From positions 4,207,001 through 4,271,000 of the forward strand of contig NZ_CP069303.1 of the NCBI RefSeq assembly GCF_016839145.1: a stretch of DNA of 64,000 nt. The letters are read 5' to 3'. Position numbers and translations under genes: made by a program. Under the pieces are notes generated by a model. That model saw only the letters and a program-made list of their open reading frames with translations. It had not been told where the DNA came from and ran no database searches. This document shows, piece by piece, positions 47,011 through 55,175 of this stretch; the stretch's first letter is position 1, and each line of letters opens with the position of its first letter. This stretch comes from Shinella sp. PSBB067 (GTDB lineage Bacteria > Pseudomonadota > Alphaproteobacteria > Rhizobiales > Rhizobiaceae).

Positions 47011-48327
47011 ATGCCTGAACAGGTTTGGAAAGTAGATGATGTTTTCGGGGTTAGCCGAGACGTTCCTGGCAATTATGTGACTAGGGATGAGGTTGATGGA
47101 AAGCTGATCGACAGTTTGACGCGCGATCATCATATCGTCATCTATGGAAGCTCCAAGCAAGGCAAGACCTGCCTGCGGAAGCACTGTCTGAATCCTGATG
47201 ACTATCTGACAATATCTTGCCAAAATAAGTGGGTGCTACCAGAACTTCATTCTGCCATTCTAAAAGAGGCAGGGTACCTTGTTCGGCAATCGACCTCAAA
47301 GACCGTGTCGGGCGCGGCGAAGATCACCGCTCTTGCCAAGGGTGAGACGGGAATCCCTCTGGTGGCGAAAGGGGCGGTGGAACTGAGTGGAGAAGGCGAG
47401 ATTGCGACCGAAAGCCAGCATGTATCCCTTTCTCTTGAACTCGACCCAAGCGATGCGAATGATATAATTCGCGCCCTTGAGGAAGTTGAACTGAATAAGT
47501 TCATAGTTTTGGAAGATTTCCACTATCTTCCAGAGGAAACTCAACGAGATTTCGCGTTCGCGTTGAAGGCATTTCACGAGAAATCGAAGATATGTTTCAT
47601 AATAACAGGAGTTTGGCGAGAGGAAAACCGTCTTATTGCTTATAATGGAGACTTAACTGAGCGGGTATATTCCGTGGATGTGGATACTTGGGGCGAGGAG
47701 AGCCTGAGGAAGGTAATATATTCTGGCGAAGTATTGTTGAACGTGCAGTTCACGGATGAATTTAAAGACTCGCTAATGGCTTGCTGCTTCAACAGCGTTC
47801 ACCTTGTTCAAGAGGCGTGTCGGAGGAGTTGCCGCAAAGCCGGAGTTTTCTCGACCGGAGATACTATGGTGAGTTTGGGCACTGCGTCTGATGCCGAAGC
47901 CTTGGTTAAAGAGGTCGTGAATGAGCAGCGAGGCCGTTATGAGGGCTTCCTCATGAATGTTGCGGACGGCTTCCAGCAAACTGACCTTGAGATGCCGAAG
48001 TGGATAATTTTTGCAATTTTGACTTTCTCAATATCGCAACTGGAGGGCGGAATTAGATTGCGAGAAATCTCGAAGCGCATCAAGGCCAACCACCCAAAAG
48101 GGGAAAGCCTCAACAACGGCAACATCACGCAGGCACTGGCTTCGGTGAAGTCCTTGCAAAACAGCAAGGGCGTTCGGCCGATAGTCCTTGATTATGACGC
48201 CGCGAACCGAAACCTGCATGTCGTGGATAAAGGGTTCCTGATTTGGCTCGCCAACCAAAACATAGGTGAACTCCTTGAAGATTTATCATTACCTCAGCCC
48301 GCCGAGCTGGAGCTTCCTATGGAATAG
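47011..48327 (+). CDS. P-loop ATPase with predicted C-terminal winged helix; possible defence protein
   Basis: 438 residues. Walker A is GSSKQGKT at 46-53 and Walker B is FIVLEDFHYL near 164-173; a sensor-like IITGVWREENR follows, giving an AAA/STAND-like core. Residues about 325-420 (RLREISKRIKANHPKGESLN, then a NITQALASVKSLQ helix) look like a winged helix. No nuclease, protease or membrane effector domain is evident. Codon use is richer in A/T at third positions than the core genes, indicating recent transfer. It is the last gene before attR, the usual cargo position. Function unknown; phage defence is an inference. Confidence 0.8.
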   Translation: MPEQVWKVDDVFGVSRDVPGNYVTRDEVDGKLIDSLTRDHHIVIYGSSKQGKTCLRKHCLNPDDYLTISCQNKWVLPELHSAILKEAGYLVRQSTSKTVSGAAKITALAKGETGIPLVAKGAVELSGEGEIATESQHVSLSLELDPSDANDIIRALEEVELNKFIVLEDFHYLPEETQRDFAFALKAFHEKSKICFIITGVWREENRLIAYNGDLTERVYSVDVDTWGEESLRKVIYSGEVLLNVQFTDEFKDSLMACCFNSVHLVQEACRRSCRKAGVFSTGDTMVSLGTASDAEALVKEVVNEQRGRYEGFLMNVADGFQQTDLEMPKWIIFAILTFSISQLEGGIRLREISKRIKANHPKGESLNNGNITQALASVKSLQNSKGVRPIVLDYDAANRNLHVVDKGFLIWLANQNIGELLEDLSLPQPAELELPME

Positions 48328-48646
48328 ACAACTGCGGTTTCACTCGTTGACAGGCGTGCACGCCATTGATACACAGTGGCGTATCGGCGGGCGAAATCGT
48401 CAAGCAGAATCAGCTTTAAGGGCACCTTTTCAGGGAGTTCGAATCTCTTCGGGTGCGCCATTCTTCCCCTCTCGTGATTTCCCGCTTCATGCCGTGGCCG
48501 ATATGCCACGCGGCGCGCGCTCCCTTTCGTCATGTTCCGCCGCGCCCGCACGGCTTCTCTTCAAATCCCCCCGCCGCTCGGCTAAGCAATGGCAAGCGGT
48601 GCGTGTACGGCGCCGGCCAAACCAGGATAGCGGAAGGAAGCGGGAC
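48328..48646. other. Right island boundary region
   Basis: 319 bp without a gene: 106 bp of island DNA, the 35-bp attR repeat, then 178 bp of GC-rich flank leading to the lipoprotein gene. Confidence 0.6.
48434..48468. repeat. attR direct repeat
   Basis: Identical to 41813-41847. It reproduces the T arm and acceptor 3' strand of tRNA-Arg but no other tRNA part, so it is a duplicated target, not a second tRNA gene. Confidence 0.9.
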
Positions 48647-49894
48647 ATGGCGAACAGCGTTATGCCGCGTGTATTGCGTCGCGTGATCTTCGCCGGGGTG
48701 CTGGTGCTTGCGGGCTGTGCCGGACGGCTGGAAGGCGTGCTGGTGCCGAGCGGCGAGGCACCGCCGGGCGTTTCCAAGGTGGACTTGCTGGTCGCGACCA
48801 CGCGTGCGCCGTCCAGCCAGCCCGGCGTGCTCTTCTCCGGCGAGCGCGGTTCGCAGCTCGAGCTGCGCGACATCGCCGTCTCCATCCCGCCCGATGCCAA
48901 TCGCAAGGTCGGCCAGGTGCAATGGCCGAAGAAGCTGCCGGCCGATCCGATGAAGGATTTCTCGACCGTCAGCGTCAAGCCCGTCGAAAGCGCGCGTGCG
49001 GCCCGCACATGGCTCGACCATAACCTGCCGAAGAGCCGACGCGTGCTCGTCTTCGTGCACGGCTTCAACAATCGCTATGAGGATGCCGTCTATCGCTTCG
49101 CGCAGATCGTGCACGATTCGAAGACCGACGCCGCCCCCGTCATCTTCACCTGGCCCTCGCGCGCCAGCATCTTCGACTATTCCTACGACAAGGAAAGCAC
49201 CAACTATTCGCGCGACGCGCTGGAGGAACTGCTGCGCGCGGCGGTCGATACGCCTGAGGTCGGCGAGATCACCATCATGGCCCATTCCATGGGGACCTGG
49301 CTTGCGGTGGAGACGCTGCGCCAGATGGCGATCCGCGACGGGCGCGTGCCGAAGAAGATCCAGCAGGTCATCCTCGCCTCGCCCGACCTCGACGTCGACG
49401 TCTTCGGCCAGCAGCTCCGCGCCATCGGGCCGGAAAGGCCCCAGTTCACGCTCTTCGTCTCGCGCGACGACCGGGCGCTGACGCTCTCGCGGCGCATCTC
49501 CGGCAATGTCGACCGCCTCGGCCAGATCAACCCGGCTGAAGAGCCCTACCGTAGCATGCTCGAAAAGCAGGGCATCACCGTGCTCGACCTGACGGCGCTG
49601 AAATCGGGCGACCGGCTCAACCATGGAAAATTCGCCGAAAGCCCGGAGGTCGTGCGCCTCATCGGCAACCGCCTGATCGCCGGCCAGTCCGTCACGGATT
49701 CGCAGGTGGGTCTGGGCGAGCGGCTCGGTGCCGTCGCGCTCGGCACGGCCCAGACGGTCGGCAGCGCCGCGAGCATCGTGGTCTCGACGCCCATTGCCGT
49801 CTTCGACCCCGTGACGCGAAAGAACTACGACGACCAGTGGCGCCGCCTCGGCAACTCCGTCGAGGACACGACGATCACGGCCGTCGGACAATGA
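48647..49894 (+). CDS. Lipoprotein alpha/beta hydrolase (DUF900 type)
   Basis: 415 residues. The lipobox LVLAGC at about residues 19-24 gives a lipid-anchored protein. The hydrolase domain shows VFVHGFNNRYEDAVYRFAQI, TWPSRASIFDYSYDKEST and the nucleophile elbow AHSMG; the catalytic acid is probably in the SPDLDVDVF region. DUF900 members are esterase-like with unknown substrates. It is the first core gene after the island. A hairpin terminator follows the stop. Confidence 0.88.
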   Translation: MANSVMPRVLRRVIFAGVLVLAGCAGRLEGVLVPSGEAPPGVSKVDLLVATTRAPSSQPGVLFSGERGSQLELRDIAVSIPPDANRKVGQVQWPKKLPADPMKDFSTVSVKPVESARAARTWLDHNLPKSRRVLVFVHGFNNRYEDAVYRFAQIVHDSKTDAAPVIFTWPSRASIFDYSYDKESTNYSRDALEELLRAAVDTPEVGEITIMAHSMGTWLAVETLRQMAIRDGRVPKKIQQVILASPDLDVDVFGQQLRAIGPERPQFTLFVSRDDRALTLSRRISGNVDRLGQINPAEEPYRSMLEKQGITVLDLTALKSGDRLNHGKFAESPEVVRLIGNRLIAGQSVTDSQVGLGERLGAVALGTAQTVGSAASIVVSTPIAVFDPVTRKNYDDQWRRLGNSVEDTTITAVGQ

Positions 49895-49896
49895 AA

Positions 49897-49919
49897 AAGG
49901 CGGCCCCCCGGGCCGCCTT
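49897..49919. terminator. Bidirectional hairpin terminator
   Basis: AAGGCGGCC pairs with GGCCGCCTT around a 5-nt loop, with AAAA on the left and TTCTCCGTTT on the right, between convergent genes ending at 49894 and 49939. Confidence 0.75.
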
Positions 49920-49938
49920 CTCCGTTTGCTGCGGGGGA

Positions 49939-50577
49939 TTATCGCACCCAGATCACTTCGCGCGTGCCGCGGTCGACGAGGACGGGGCGCTGGTCGATAT
50001 AGATATAGCCGTAGCTCGGGTTTTCCGGCACCTCGACGATCTGCACCGTGTCCGGGATCACGACCCCGGCCTCGACCGGCCCTTCCAGGACGACGGGATC
50101 GACCGGGTGGCGCTCGACATAGGTGATCGTCGCCTCGGGAATGTCGGGCGAGATGCTGCCGGTCGTCGTCTGGACGTCAGGCGCGTAGATCACCTGGCGG
50201 CTGTCGGTCCGCACGATGACCGGGCGGTTGTCGACATAGACATAGGCAAGGTCCGGGTGCCTGGGGATCGGCGTCAGCGTCACGGTATCGTCGAAGCGTG
50301 TATCGGCGCTGACCGGGCCTTCGAGGATCACGGGCGGCGTCGGGTTTTCCATGACGTAGATGCGGGCGTCGTCGGGAACGGCGGCTTCCGCGCCGATCGC
50401 AAAGCCCGCAACGCCGCCGACGACGGCGCCGATCGGCCCGCCGACCACGGCGCCCGCCGCGGCACCCGCGGCCCCGCCGGCAGCGCCGCCGAGAACTTCC
50501 TTGTCGCGATCGTCCGCATGGGCGGCGGTGGCGCCGATGAGTGCCAGGGCGGCACCGGCCATGAGAATCTTGCGCAT
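49939..50577 (-). CDS. DUF1236 domain secreted protein
   Basis: 212 residues. Signal peptide MRKILMAGAALALIGATAAHA, then a glycine-zipper-like segment (GGAAGGAAGAAAGAVVGGPI) and two DUF1236-like repeats, each centred on YVYVDNRPVIV or YIYIDQRPVLV. The paired repeats about 70 residues apart suggest internal duplication. Envelope localisation is likely; function unknown. Confidence 0.85.
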   Translation of the reverse strand: MRKILMAGAALALIGATAAHADDRDKEVLGGAAGGAAGAAAGAVVGGPIGAVVGGVAGFAIGAEAAVPDDARIYVMENPTPPVILEGPVSADTRFDDTVTLTPIPRHPDLAYVYVDNRPVIVRTDSRQVIYAPDVQTTTGSISPDIPEATITYVERHPVDPVVLEGPVEAGVVIPDTVQIVEVPENPSYGYIYIDQRPVLVDRGTREVIWVR

Positions 50578-50699
50578 GTTCTTCTCCTTCGAATATCGGG
50601 TTTCCCACCCCTTCGGCGGAGACAACGCCGCATGTCCGGACCGGTTCCCCGGCAAGGCCCGTCGGGCATCACGATGTGTAACGCCTGTTAACGGCCCCC

Positions 50700-51506
50700 T
50701 CAGGCGATCTCGGGATCGCGCCGCGCGATCTCGTAGTCCTCGTTGTGCACCTGGAGACCTTCCGGCGTCACCACGACGATGCCGTAGGCGGCGGGCTCGT
50801 CGACGGAGAGCGAGGTGTTCGGCGTGTCGAAGGGCATCGGCTGCTGGTGCACCGGGCTCTTGAAGATCGAGAAGGGGATGCCGCGGTGCGAGCCGCCGAT
50901 GGTCCGGTGCACATGGCCGGCGAAGATGTGCCGGACATTGCCGTGACTGAGGACGAGATCGTAGAATGCATCCTCGTTGCCGAGACGGATGGCGTCCATG
51001 CCGGTGAAGCCCGTCTTGTGCGGCGGGTGATGCATGAAGACGAGCACCGGAAGGCCGCTCGCGCCGCCGAGAGCCCGGTCGAGCCAGGCGAGGCGCCTTT
51101 CGCAGAGATAGCCGGCATGGCTGAGCGGATAGTCGTAGGGCGGGGCGAAGAGCGTGTCGAGCAGCACGACGCGGCAGTCGGTAAAGTCGATTGCCTGCTG
51201 CACGAAGCCGTTCTCGTCCGGCTGCACATGGGAGAAGGTCTCGAGAAACCGGTCGCGATAGTCGTGGTTGCCGATGGTGATGGCGGCAGGCGGCACGAGC
51301 AGCGAGAGGAGATCGCGCAGCCGCTCGTAGGAGAGCGTATCGGCGCGATGCGTCAGGTCGCCGGTGAAGATAACCCGGTCGGCGTCCGCGTGGTGGCGGT
51401 TGACGTGCTCGATGCCGGCTAGCAGCCGCCGGTAGGGATCAAGGCCGATGATCGTCGCGCCCTCGGGCACCATGTGCAGGTCGGTGAAGACGATGAGTTT
51501 GGTCAT
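50700..51506 (-). CDS. Metallophosphoesterase (CpdA/GpdQ-like phosphodiesterase)
   Basis: 268 residues. All dinuclear-metal motifs are seen: DLH near residue 9, GDLTHR, GNHD, HHPPH and GHVH. The group cleaves cyclic nucleotides or glycerophosphodiesters. Substrate not predictable. It stands alone, divergent from the proline racemase-family gene. Confidence 0.88.
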   Translation of the reverse strand: MTKLIVFTDLHMVPEGATIIGLDPYRRLLAGIEHVNRHHADADRVIFTGDLTHRADTLSYERLRDLLSLLVPPAAITIGNHDYRDRFLETFSHVQPDENGFVQQAIDFTDCRVVLLDTLFAPPYDYPLSHAGYLCERRLAWLDRALGGASGLPVLVFMHHPPHKTGFTGMDAIRLGNEDAFYDLVLSHGNVRHIFAGHVHRTIGGSHRGIPFSIFKSPVHQQPMPFDTPNTSLSVDEPAAYGIVVVTPEGLQVHNEDYEIARRDPEIA

Positions 51507-51651
51507 GAAGCTTCTCTTGGCGGGAAAGGGCGCGGACCCTGTTGTCGTAGCGCGCGAACCTGTCGCATGAAAAGCTGTTGGAACGTATGACGATCTGATA
51601 TATCAGAAGCGGAAAGCAGCCGGGCGGCCGGCGAGAACGGAGCATGTCGAC

Positions 51652-52686
51652 ATGAGATGGAAGCGCACGATCCAGTTGCTGGACGTTCATTGCGAGGGCG
51701 AGATCGGCAAGGTGGCGATCGGCGGCGTGCCGAAGATCCCCGGCAACACAATCGCCGAGCAGCTCAATCACATCAACACGGTGGACGACAGCCTGCGCCG
51801 CTTCCTGTGCCTGGAACCGCGCGCGGCCGCGACCGGTTCGGTCAACCTTCTGGTGCCGGCCAAGCGCCCCGAGGCCGATGCCGGCTTCATCATCCTGCAG
51901 GCCGACCAGGCGCATGCCTCCTCGGGTTCCAACTCGATCTGCGTCACCACGGCGCTGCTCGAATCGGGCATCGTCGAGATGAAGGAACCGGAAACGATCG
52001 TCGTCCTCGACACGGCCGCCGGTCTCGTGAAGGCGACCGCGACCTGCCGCGACGGGCGCTGCGAGAAGGTGAAGCTGACCATGGTGCCGTCCTTCGTGCA
52101 GGAGCTGGATGTCGAGATCGACACGCCGCACTGGGGCCGCGTGCGCTTCGACATCTCCTATGGCGGCATCTTCTATGCGCTGGTCGATGTCGACCAGGTC
52201 GGCACGAAGATCGAGAAGGCCAATGCCCGCGCGCTCGTCGATGCCGGCATGGCGCTGAAGGATCTCATCAACAGGTCGATGACGATCGTGCATCCGGAAA
52301 TCCCCGAGATCAACGGCGTTGCCTATGTCATGTTCCGCGACCGGGACCCGGACGGCCTCGTGCGCACCGCCACGACCATGTGGCCGGGCCGCGTCGACCG
52401 CTCGCCCTGCGGCACCGGCAACTCCGCCAACCTCGCCACGCTGCACGCCCGCGGCCTTGCGAAAGTGGGCGACACGTTCCGCTCGCGCTCGATCATCGGC
52501 TCCGAGTTCGAAGTGGGGCTGGAGGCCGAGACCGAGGTCGCCGGCCGCAAGGCGATCATTCCCACCATCACCGGCCGCGGCTGGACCTTCGGCCTGCACC
52601 AGATCGCGCTCGACCCGACCGATCCGCTGGCGAACGGCTTCGCCATGACGGACACCTGGGGTCCGCAGGCGGGCGAGATCCGCTAG
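51652..52686 (+). CDS. Proline racemase-family enzyme (hydroxyproline epimerase/dehydratase type)
   Basis: 344 residues. The N-terminal substrate site region HCEGEIGKVAIGG and the second catalytic Cys in RSPCGTGNSA are present. At the first catalytic position, usually Cys in MCGH, this protein reads SSGSNSI, so Ser replaces Cys. In this superfamily the pair of residues separates racemases/epimerases (Cys-Cys) from dehydratases (Thr-Cys), with Ser-Cys proteins reported as mixed. Function is therefore probably on 3- or 4-hydroxyproline, not proline. No hydroxyproline pathway genes are adjacent. Confidence 0.82.
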   Translation: MRWKRTIQLLDVHCEGEIGKVAIGGVPKIPGNTIAEQLNHINTVDDSLRRFLCLEPRAAATGSVNLLVPAKRPEADAGFIILQADQAHASSGSNSICVTTALLESGIVEMKEPETIVVLDTAAGLVKATATCRDGRCEKVKLTMVPSFVQELDVEIDTPHWGRVRFDISYGGIFYALVDVDQVGTKIEKANARALVDAGMALKDLINRSMTIVHPEIPEINGVAYVMFRDRDPDGLVRTATTMWPGRVDRSPCGTGNSANLATLHARGLAKVGDTFRSRSIIGSEFEVGLEAETEVAGRKAIIPTITGRGWTFGLHQIALDPTDPLANGFAMTDTWGPQAGEIR

Positions 52687-52705
52687 CGCGAGGCATGTTG
52701 CTCTG

Positions 52706-52731
52706 CGACGGTGCCGGCGGCGGCACCGTCG
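52706..52731. terminator. Hairpin after proline racemase-family gene
   Basis: CGACGGTGCC pairs perfectly with GGCACCGTCG around a 6-nt loop, 19 bp after the stop. The T-run is short. Confidence 0.55.
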
Positions 52732-52890
52732 CAGGCGTTTCCAGGAAAGGACGGGCGGGTGGCTGCTTGCCCGCGCAAGGAGATCGTTCACAAAAATAGA
52801 ACGATCTGTCGTCCGGGCGGCCGGCTAGTTTGACGCTGGAAAGCTGGTATTTCTGATCCATCGCAAACGACAGAGCCTCAGGAGCTTTTC

Positions 52891-53319
52891 ATGCCGCAGA
52901 ACGCCGTCGTCCTCGTCGGACGCATCCTCCTCGCCCTCATGTTCATCACGTCGGGCTATCCCAAGCTCATCGATCCCGCGGGCACGGCGGGCATGATCGC
53001 CGGTGCGGGCCTTCCGGCCGCCACCGCGCTCGCCTATCTCGCCGGCATCTTCGAGCTGGTCGCCGGCCTCTTCATCCTCGTCGGCTTCCAGACGAAGATC
53101 ACCGCCTATCTTCTCGCCGCCTTCTGCGTCTTCACCGGCCTCGTCTTCCATAGCGGCGCGATCAACGTGCCGGACTTCCCGGAAGGCGCCAACGGCCTGC
53201 TGACCATGTTCAACGGCCTGATGATGTGGAAGAACATCACGATTGCCGGCGGCTTCCTCGTGCTCGCCGCCTTCGGCCCGGGCTCCATCTCGCTCGACGC
53301 CCGCCGCGCCGCAGCCTGA
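52891..53319 (+). CDS. DoxX family membrane protein
   Basis: 142 residues with four helices. It starts with the family pattern [20 protein letters not shown] and has a second conserved block around [16 protein letters not shown]. Relatives take part in sulfur or oxidant-related membrane redox functions, but the role here is unknown. A terminator follows and separates it from pyrE. Confidence 0.85.
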   Translation: MPQNAVVLVGRILLALMFITSGYPKLIDPAGTAGMIAGAGLPAATALAYLAGIFELVAGLFILVGFQTKITAYLLAAFCVFTGLVFHSGAINVPDFPEGANGLLTMFNGLMMWKNITIAGGFLVLAAFGPGSISLDARRAAA

Positions 53320-53348
53320 ATATCGGGAAAGCCCCGATCCTCCCGAAA

Positions 53349-53377
53349 CCCTTCCCGGCCCGCCGGGGAGGGTTTTT
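53349..53377 (+). terminator. Terminator after doxX-like gene
   Basis: CCCTTCCCGGC pairs with GCCGGGGAGGG (one G-T pair) with a 2-nt loop, followed by five T. Confidence 0.8.
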
Positions 53378-53458
53378 CCGTGTCCGGGCCGCCCATGCGC
53401 TGGAAAGCCGTCGCTCTTGCTGCTATGCGCAGGCAAGACAGTCATGCGGGAGATGCCG

Positions 53459-54157
53459 ATGTTTTCCAATTCCTTTCCGGACAGAGACGTGATGGCGGAG
53501 CTGATGGCCCGCATGCTGTGGGAGATCAGGGCGGTGCATTTCCGCCCGGAAGAACCCTACAAGCTCGCCTCCGGCATGGCATCCCCCGTCTACATGGATT
53601 GCCGCAAGCTGCTCTCCTATCCGCGCATCCGCTCGGCGATCATGGATTTCGCGGCCGCGACCATCACCCGCAATGCCGGCTTCGAGCGCTTCGACGTGAT
53701 TGCCGGCGGCGAGACGGCCGGCATTCCCTTCGCCGCGCTCCTCGCCGACCGCCTCGGCCTGCCGATGATCTATGTGCGCAAGAAGCCGAAGGGCCACGGC
53801 CGCAACGCCCAGATCGAGGGCGTGATGGCCGAGGGCGCGCGCGTCCTCGTCATCGAGGATCTCGTGACGGTCGGCGGTTCCATGTTCACCTTCATCGACG
53901 CCATCCGCGCCGCCGGCGGCGTGGTCGATCACGGCATGTCGCTCTTCTACTACGGCATCTTCAAGGAGGCCGAGGCGCGCTATGCCAATGGCGGCGTGAC
54001 GCTGCACCATGTCGCCACCTGGCGCGACGTGCTGGCCGTCGCCCGGCAGGAAAAGCTCTTCGACGACGCGACGCTCGCCTCCGTCGAGGCTTTCTTCGAT
54101 GCGCCGCTCGCCTGGTCCGCCGCTCACGGCGGCGTGGCGGAACTGCCCACGTCGTAA
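53459..54157 (+). CDS. pyrE: Orotate phosphoribosyltransferase
   Basis: 232 residues from ATG 53459, which has GGGAGA about 6 nt upstream; an ATG at 53444 is a weaker choice. The PRPP motif is [14 protein letters not shown] and the substrate segment is [13 protein letters not shown]. It makes OMP in pyrimidine synthesis. It lies upstream of the fructokinase gene, as I recall for S. meliloti. Confidence 0.95.
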   Translation: MFSNSFPDRDVMAELMARMLWEIRAVHFRPEEPYKLASGMASPVYMDCRKLLSYPRIRSAIMDFAAATITRNAGFERFDVIAGGETAGIPFAALLADRLGLPMIYVRKKPKGHGRNAQIEGVMAEGARVLVIEDLVTVGGSMFTFIDAIRAAGGVVDHGMSLFYYGIFKEAEARYANGGVTLHHVATWRDVLAVARQEKLFDDATLASVEAFFDAPLAWSAAHGGVAELPTS

Positions 54158-54185
54158 AGCCTCTGGCGCTTTCCGTCGAGATCGT

Positions 54186-54207
54186 TTAAATCGATTGAAA
54201 ATCGATT
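54186..54207. promoter_or_regulatory. LacI-type operator overlapping frk leader
   Basis: TTAAATCGATTGAA (54186-54199) matches the palindrome TTAAATCGGTTTAA before pgi except for the variable centre base and one arm base. A second AATCGATT core begins 11 bp after the first, one helical turn apart. It ends just before the frk ribosome site. Confidence 0.55.
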
Positions 54208-54219
54208 GGAGGAAGGTTC

Positions 54220-55149
54220 ATGATCCTGTGTTGTGGTGAAGCGCTGATCGACATGCTGCCGCGGACGACGACGCTCGGCGAAGATGCCTACGCGCCCTAT
54301 GCCGGCGGGGCGATCTTCAATACGGCGATCGCGCTCGGCCGCCTCGGCGTTCCCGCAGGCTTCTTCACCGGCCTTTCCGACGACATGATGGGCGACATCC
54401 TGCGCAAGACGCTGGGCGAAAGCGGCGTCGACTACAGCTACTGCGCCACGCTCTCGCGCCCCACCACCGTCGCCTTCGTCAAGCTCGTCGACGGCCACGC
54501 GACCTACGCCTTCTACGACGAGGGCACCGCCGGCCGCATGATCACCGAGGCCGAGCTTCCGGCGCTGGGCGAGGACTGCGAGGCCCTGCATTTCGGCGCG
54601 ATCAGCCTCATCCCCGAGCCCTGCGGCTCCACCTACGAAGCGCTGCTGCGGCGCGAGCACGACAGGCGCGTCATCTCGCTCGACCCGAACATCCGCCCCG
54701 GCTTCATCAAGGACAAGGACGCCCATATGGCGCGCATCCGGCGAATGGCGGCTATGGCCGACATCGTCAAGTTCTCCGACGAGGATCTCGCCTGGTTCGG
54801 CCTCGAAGGCGACGAGGACGCCCTTGCCCGCCACTGGCTGCATCACGGCGCGAAGCTCGTCGTCGTCACGCGCGGCGCGGAAGGTGCGGTCGGCTACACG
54901 GCAGGCCACAAGGTCACGGTGCCGAGCGAGCGCGTGACGGTCGTCGATACGGTCGGCGCGGGCGATACCTTCGATGCGGGCGTGCTGGCCTCGCTGAAGA
55001 TGCAGAACCTGCTCACCAAGGAGCAGGTGGCACGGCTCTCCGAAGACCAGATCGCCGGGGCGCTCGCCCTCGGCGCGAGCGCAGCCGCCGTCACCGTCTC
55101 CCGCGCCGGCGCCAACCCGCCCTGGGCAAGGGAGATCGGCCTCGCCTGA
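54220..55149 (+). CDS. frk: Fructokinase (PfkB family)
   Basis: 309 residues; ATG follows GGAGGAAGG. N-terminal CGEALIDMLP and the YAGGAIFNTAIALGRLG block are typical of fructokinases, and the C-terminal DTVGAGDTFDAGVLA holds the catalytic Asp. It phosphorylates fructose to fructose-6-phosphate, which pgi (2 kb downstream, opposite strand) interconverts with glucose-6-phosphate. The shared palindrome supports co-regulation. Confidence 0.9.
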   Translation: MILCCGEALIDMLPRTTTLGEDAYAPYAGGAIFNTAIALGRLGVPAGFFTGLSDDMMGDILRKTLGESGVDYSYCATLSRPTTVAFVKLVDGHATYAFYDEGTAGRMITEAELPALGEDCEALHFGAISLIPEPCGSTYEALLRREHDRRVISLDPNIRPGFIKDKDAHMARIRRMAAMADIVKFSDEDLAWFGLEGDEDALARHWLHHGAKLVVVTRGAEGAVGYTAGHKVTVPSERVTVVDTVGAGDTFDAGVLASLKMQNLLTKEQVARLSEDQIAGALALGASAAAVTVSRAGANPPWAREIGLA

Positions 55150-55175
55150 GGCTTTCACGCGCCTGTCATTGCGGC

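Larger units (their letters stand above)
41813..48468. mobile_element. Integrated genomic island / prophage remnant in tRNA-Arg
   Basis: Bounded by a 35-bp perfect direct repeat (41813-41847 and 48434-48468) whose left copy is the tRNA-Arg 3' end. Inside lie phage-type genes, many in fragments, a serine recombinase and an AT-richer ATPase gene. The integrase lies just inside the left repeat, as in functional islands, but only its C-terminal part survives. It is probably immobile by itself. Confidence 0.88.

Noticed and set aside
48434..48468. Second tRNA-Arg gene
   Set aside because: Only the 3' 27 bases of the tRNA are present; there is no D arm or anticodon arm, so it is the attachment repeat.
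41813..48468. CRISPR array or insertion sequence inside the island
   Set aside because: No regularly spaced repeats and no DDE transposase with terminal inverted repeats were seen.
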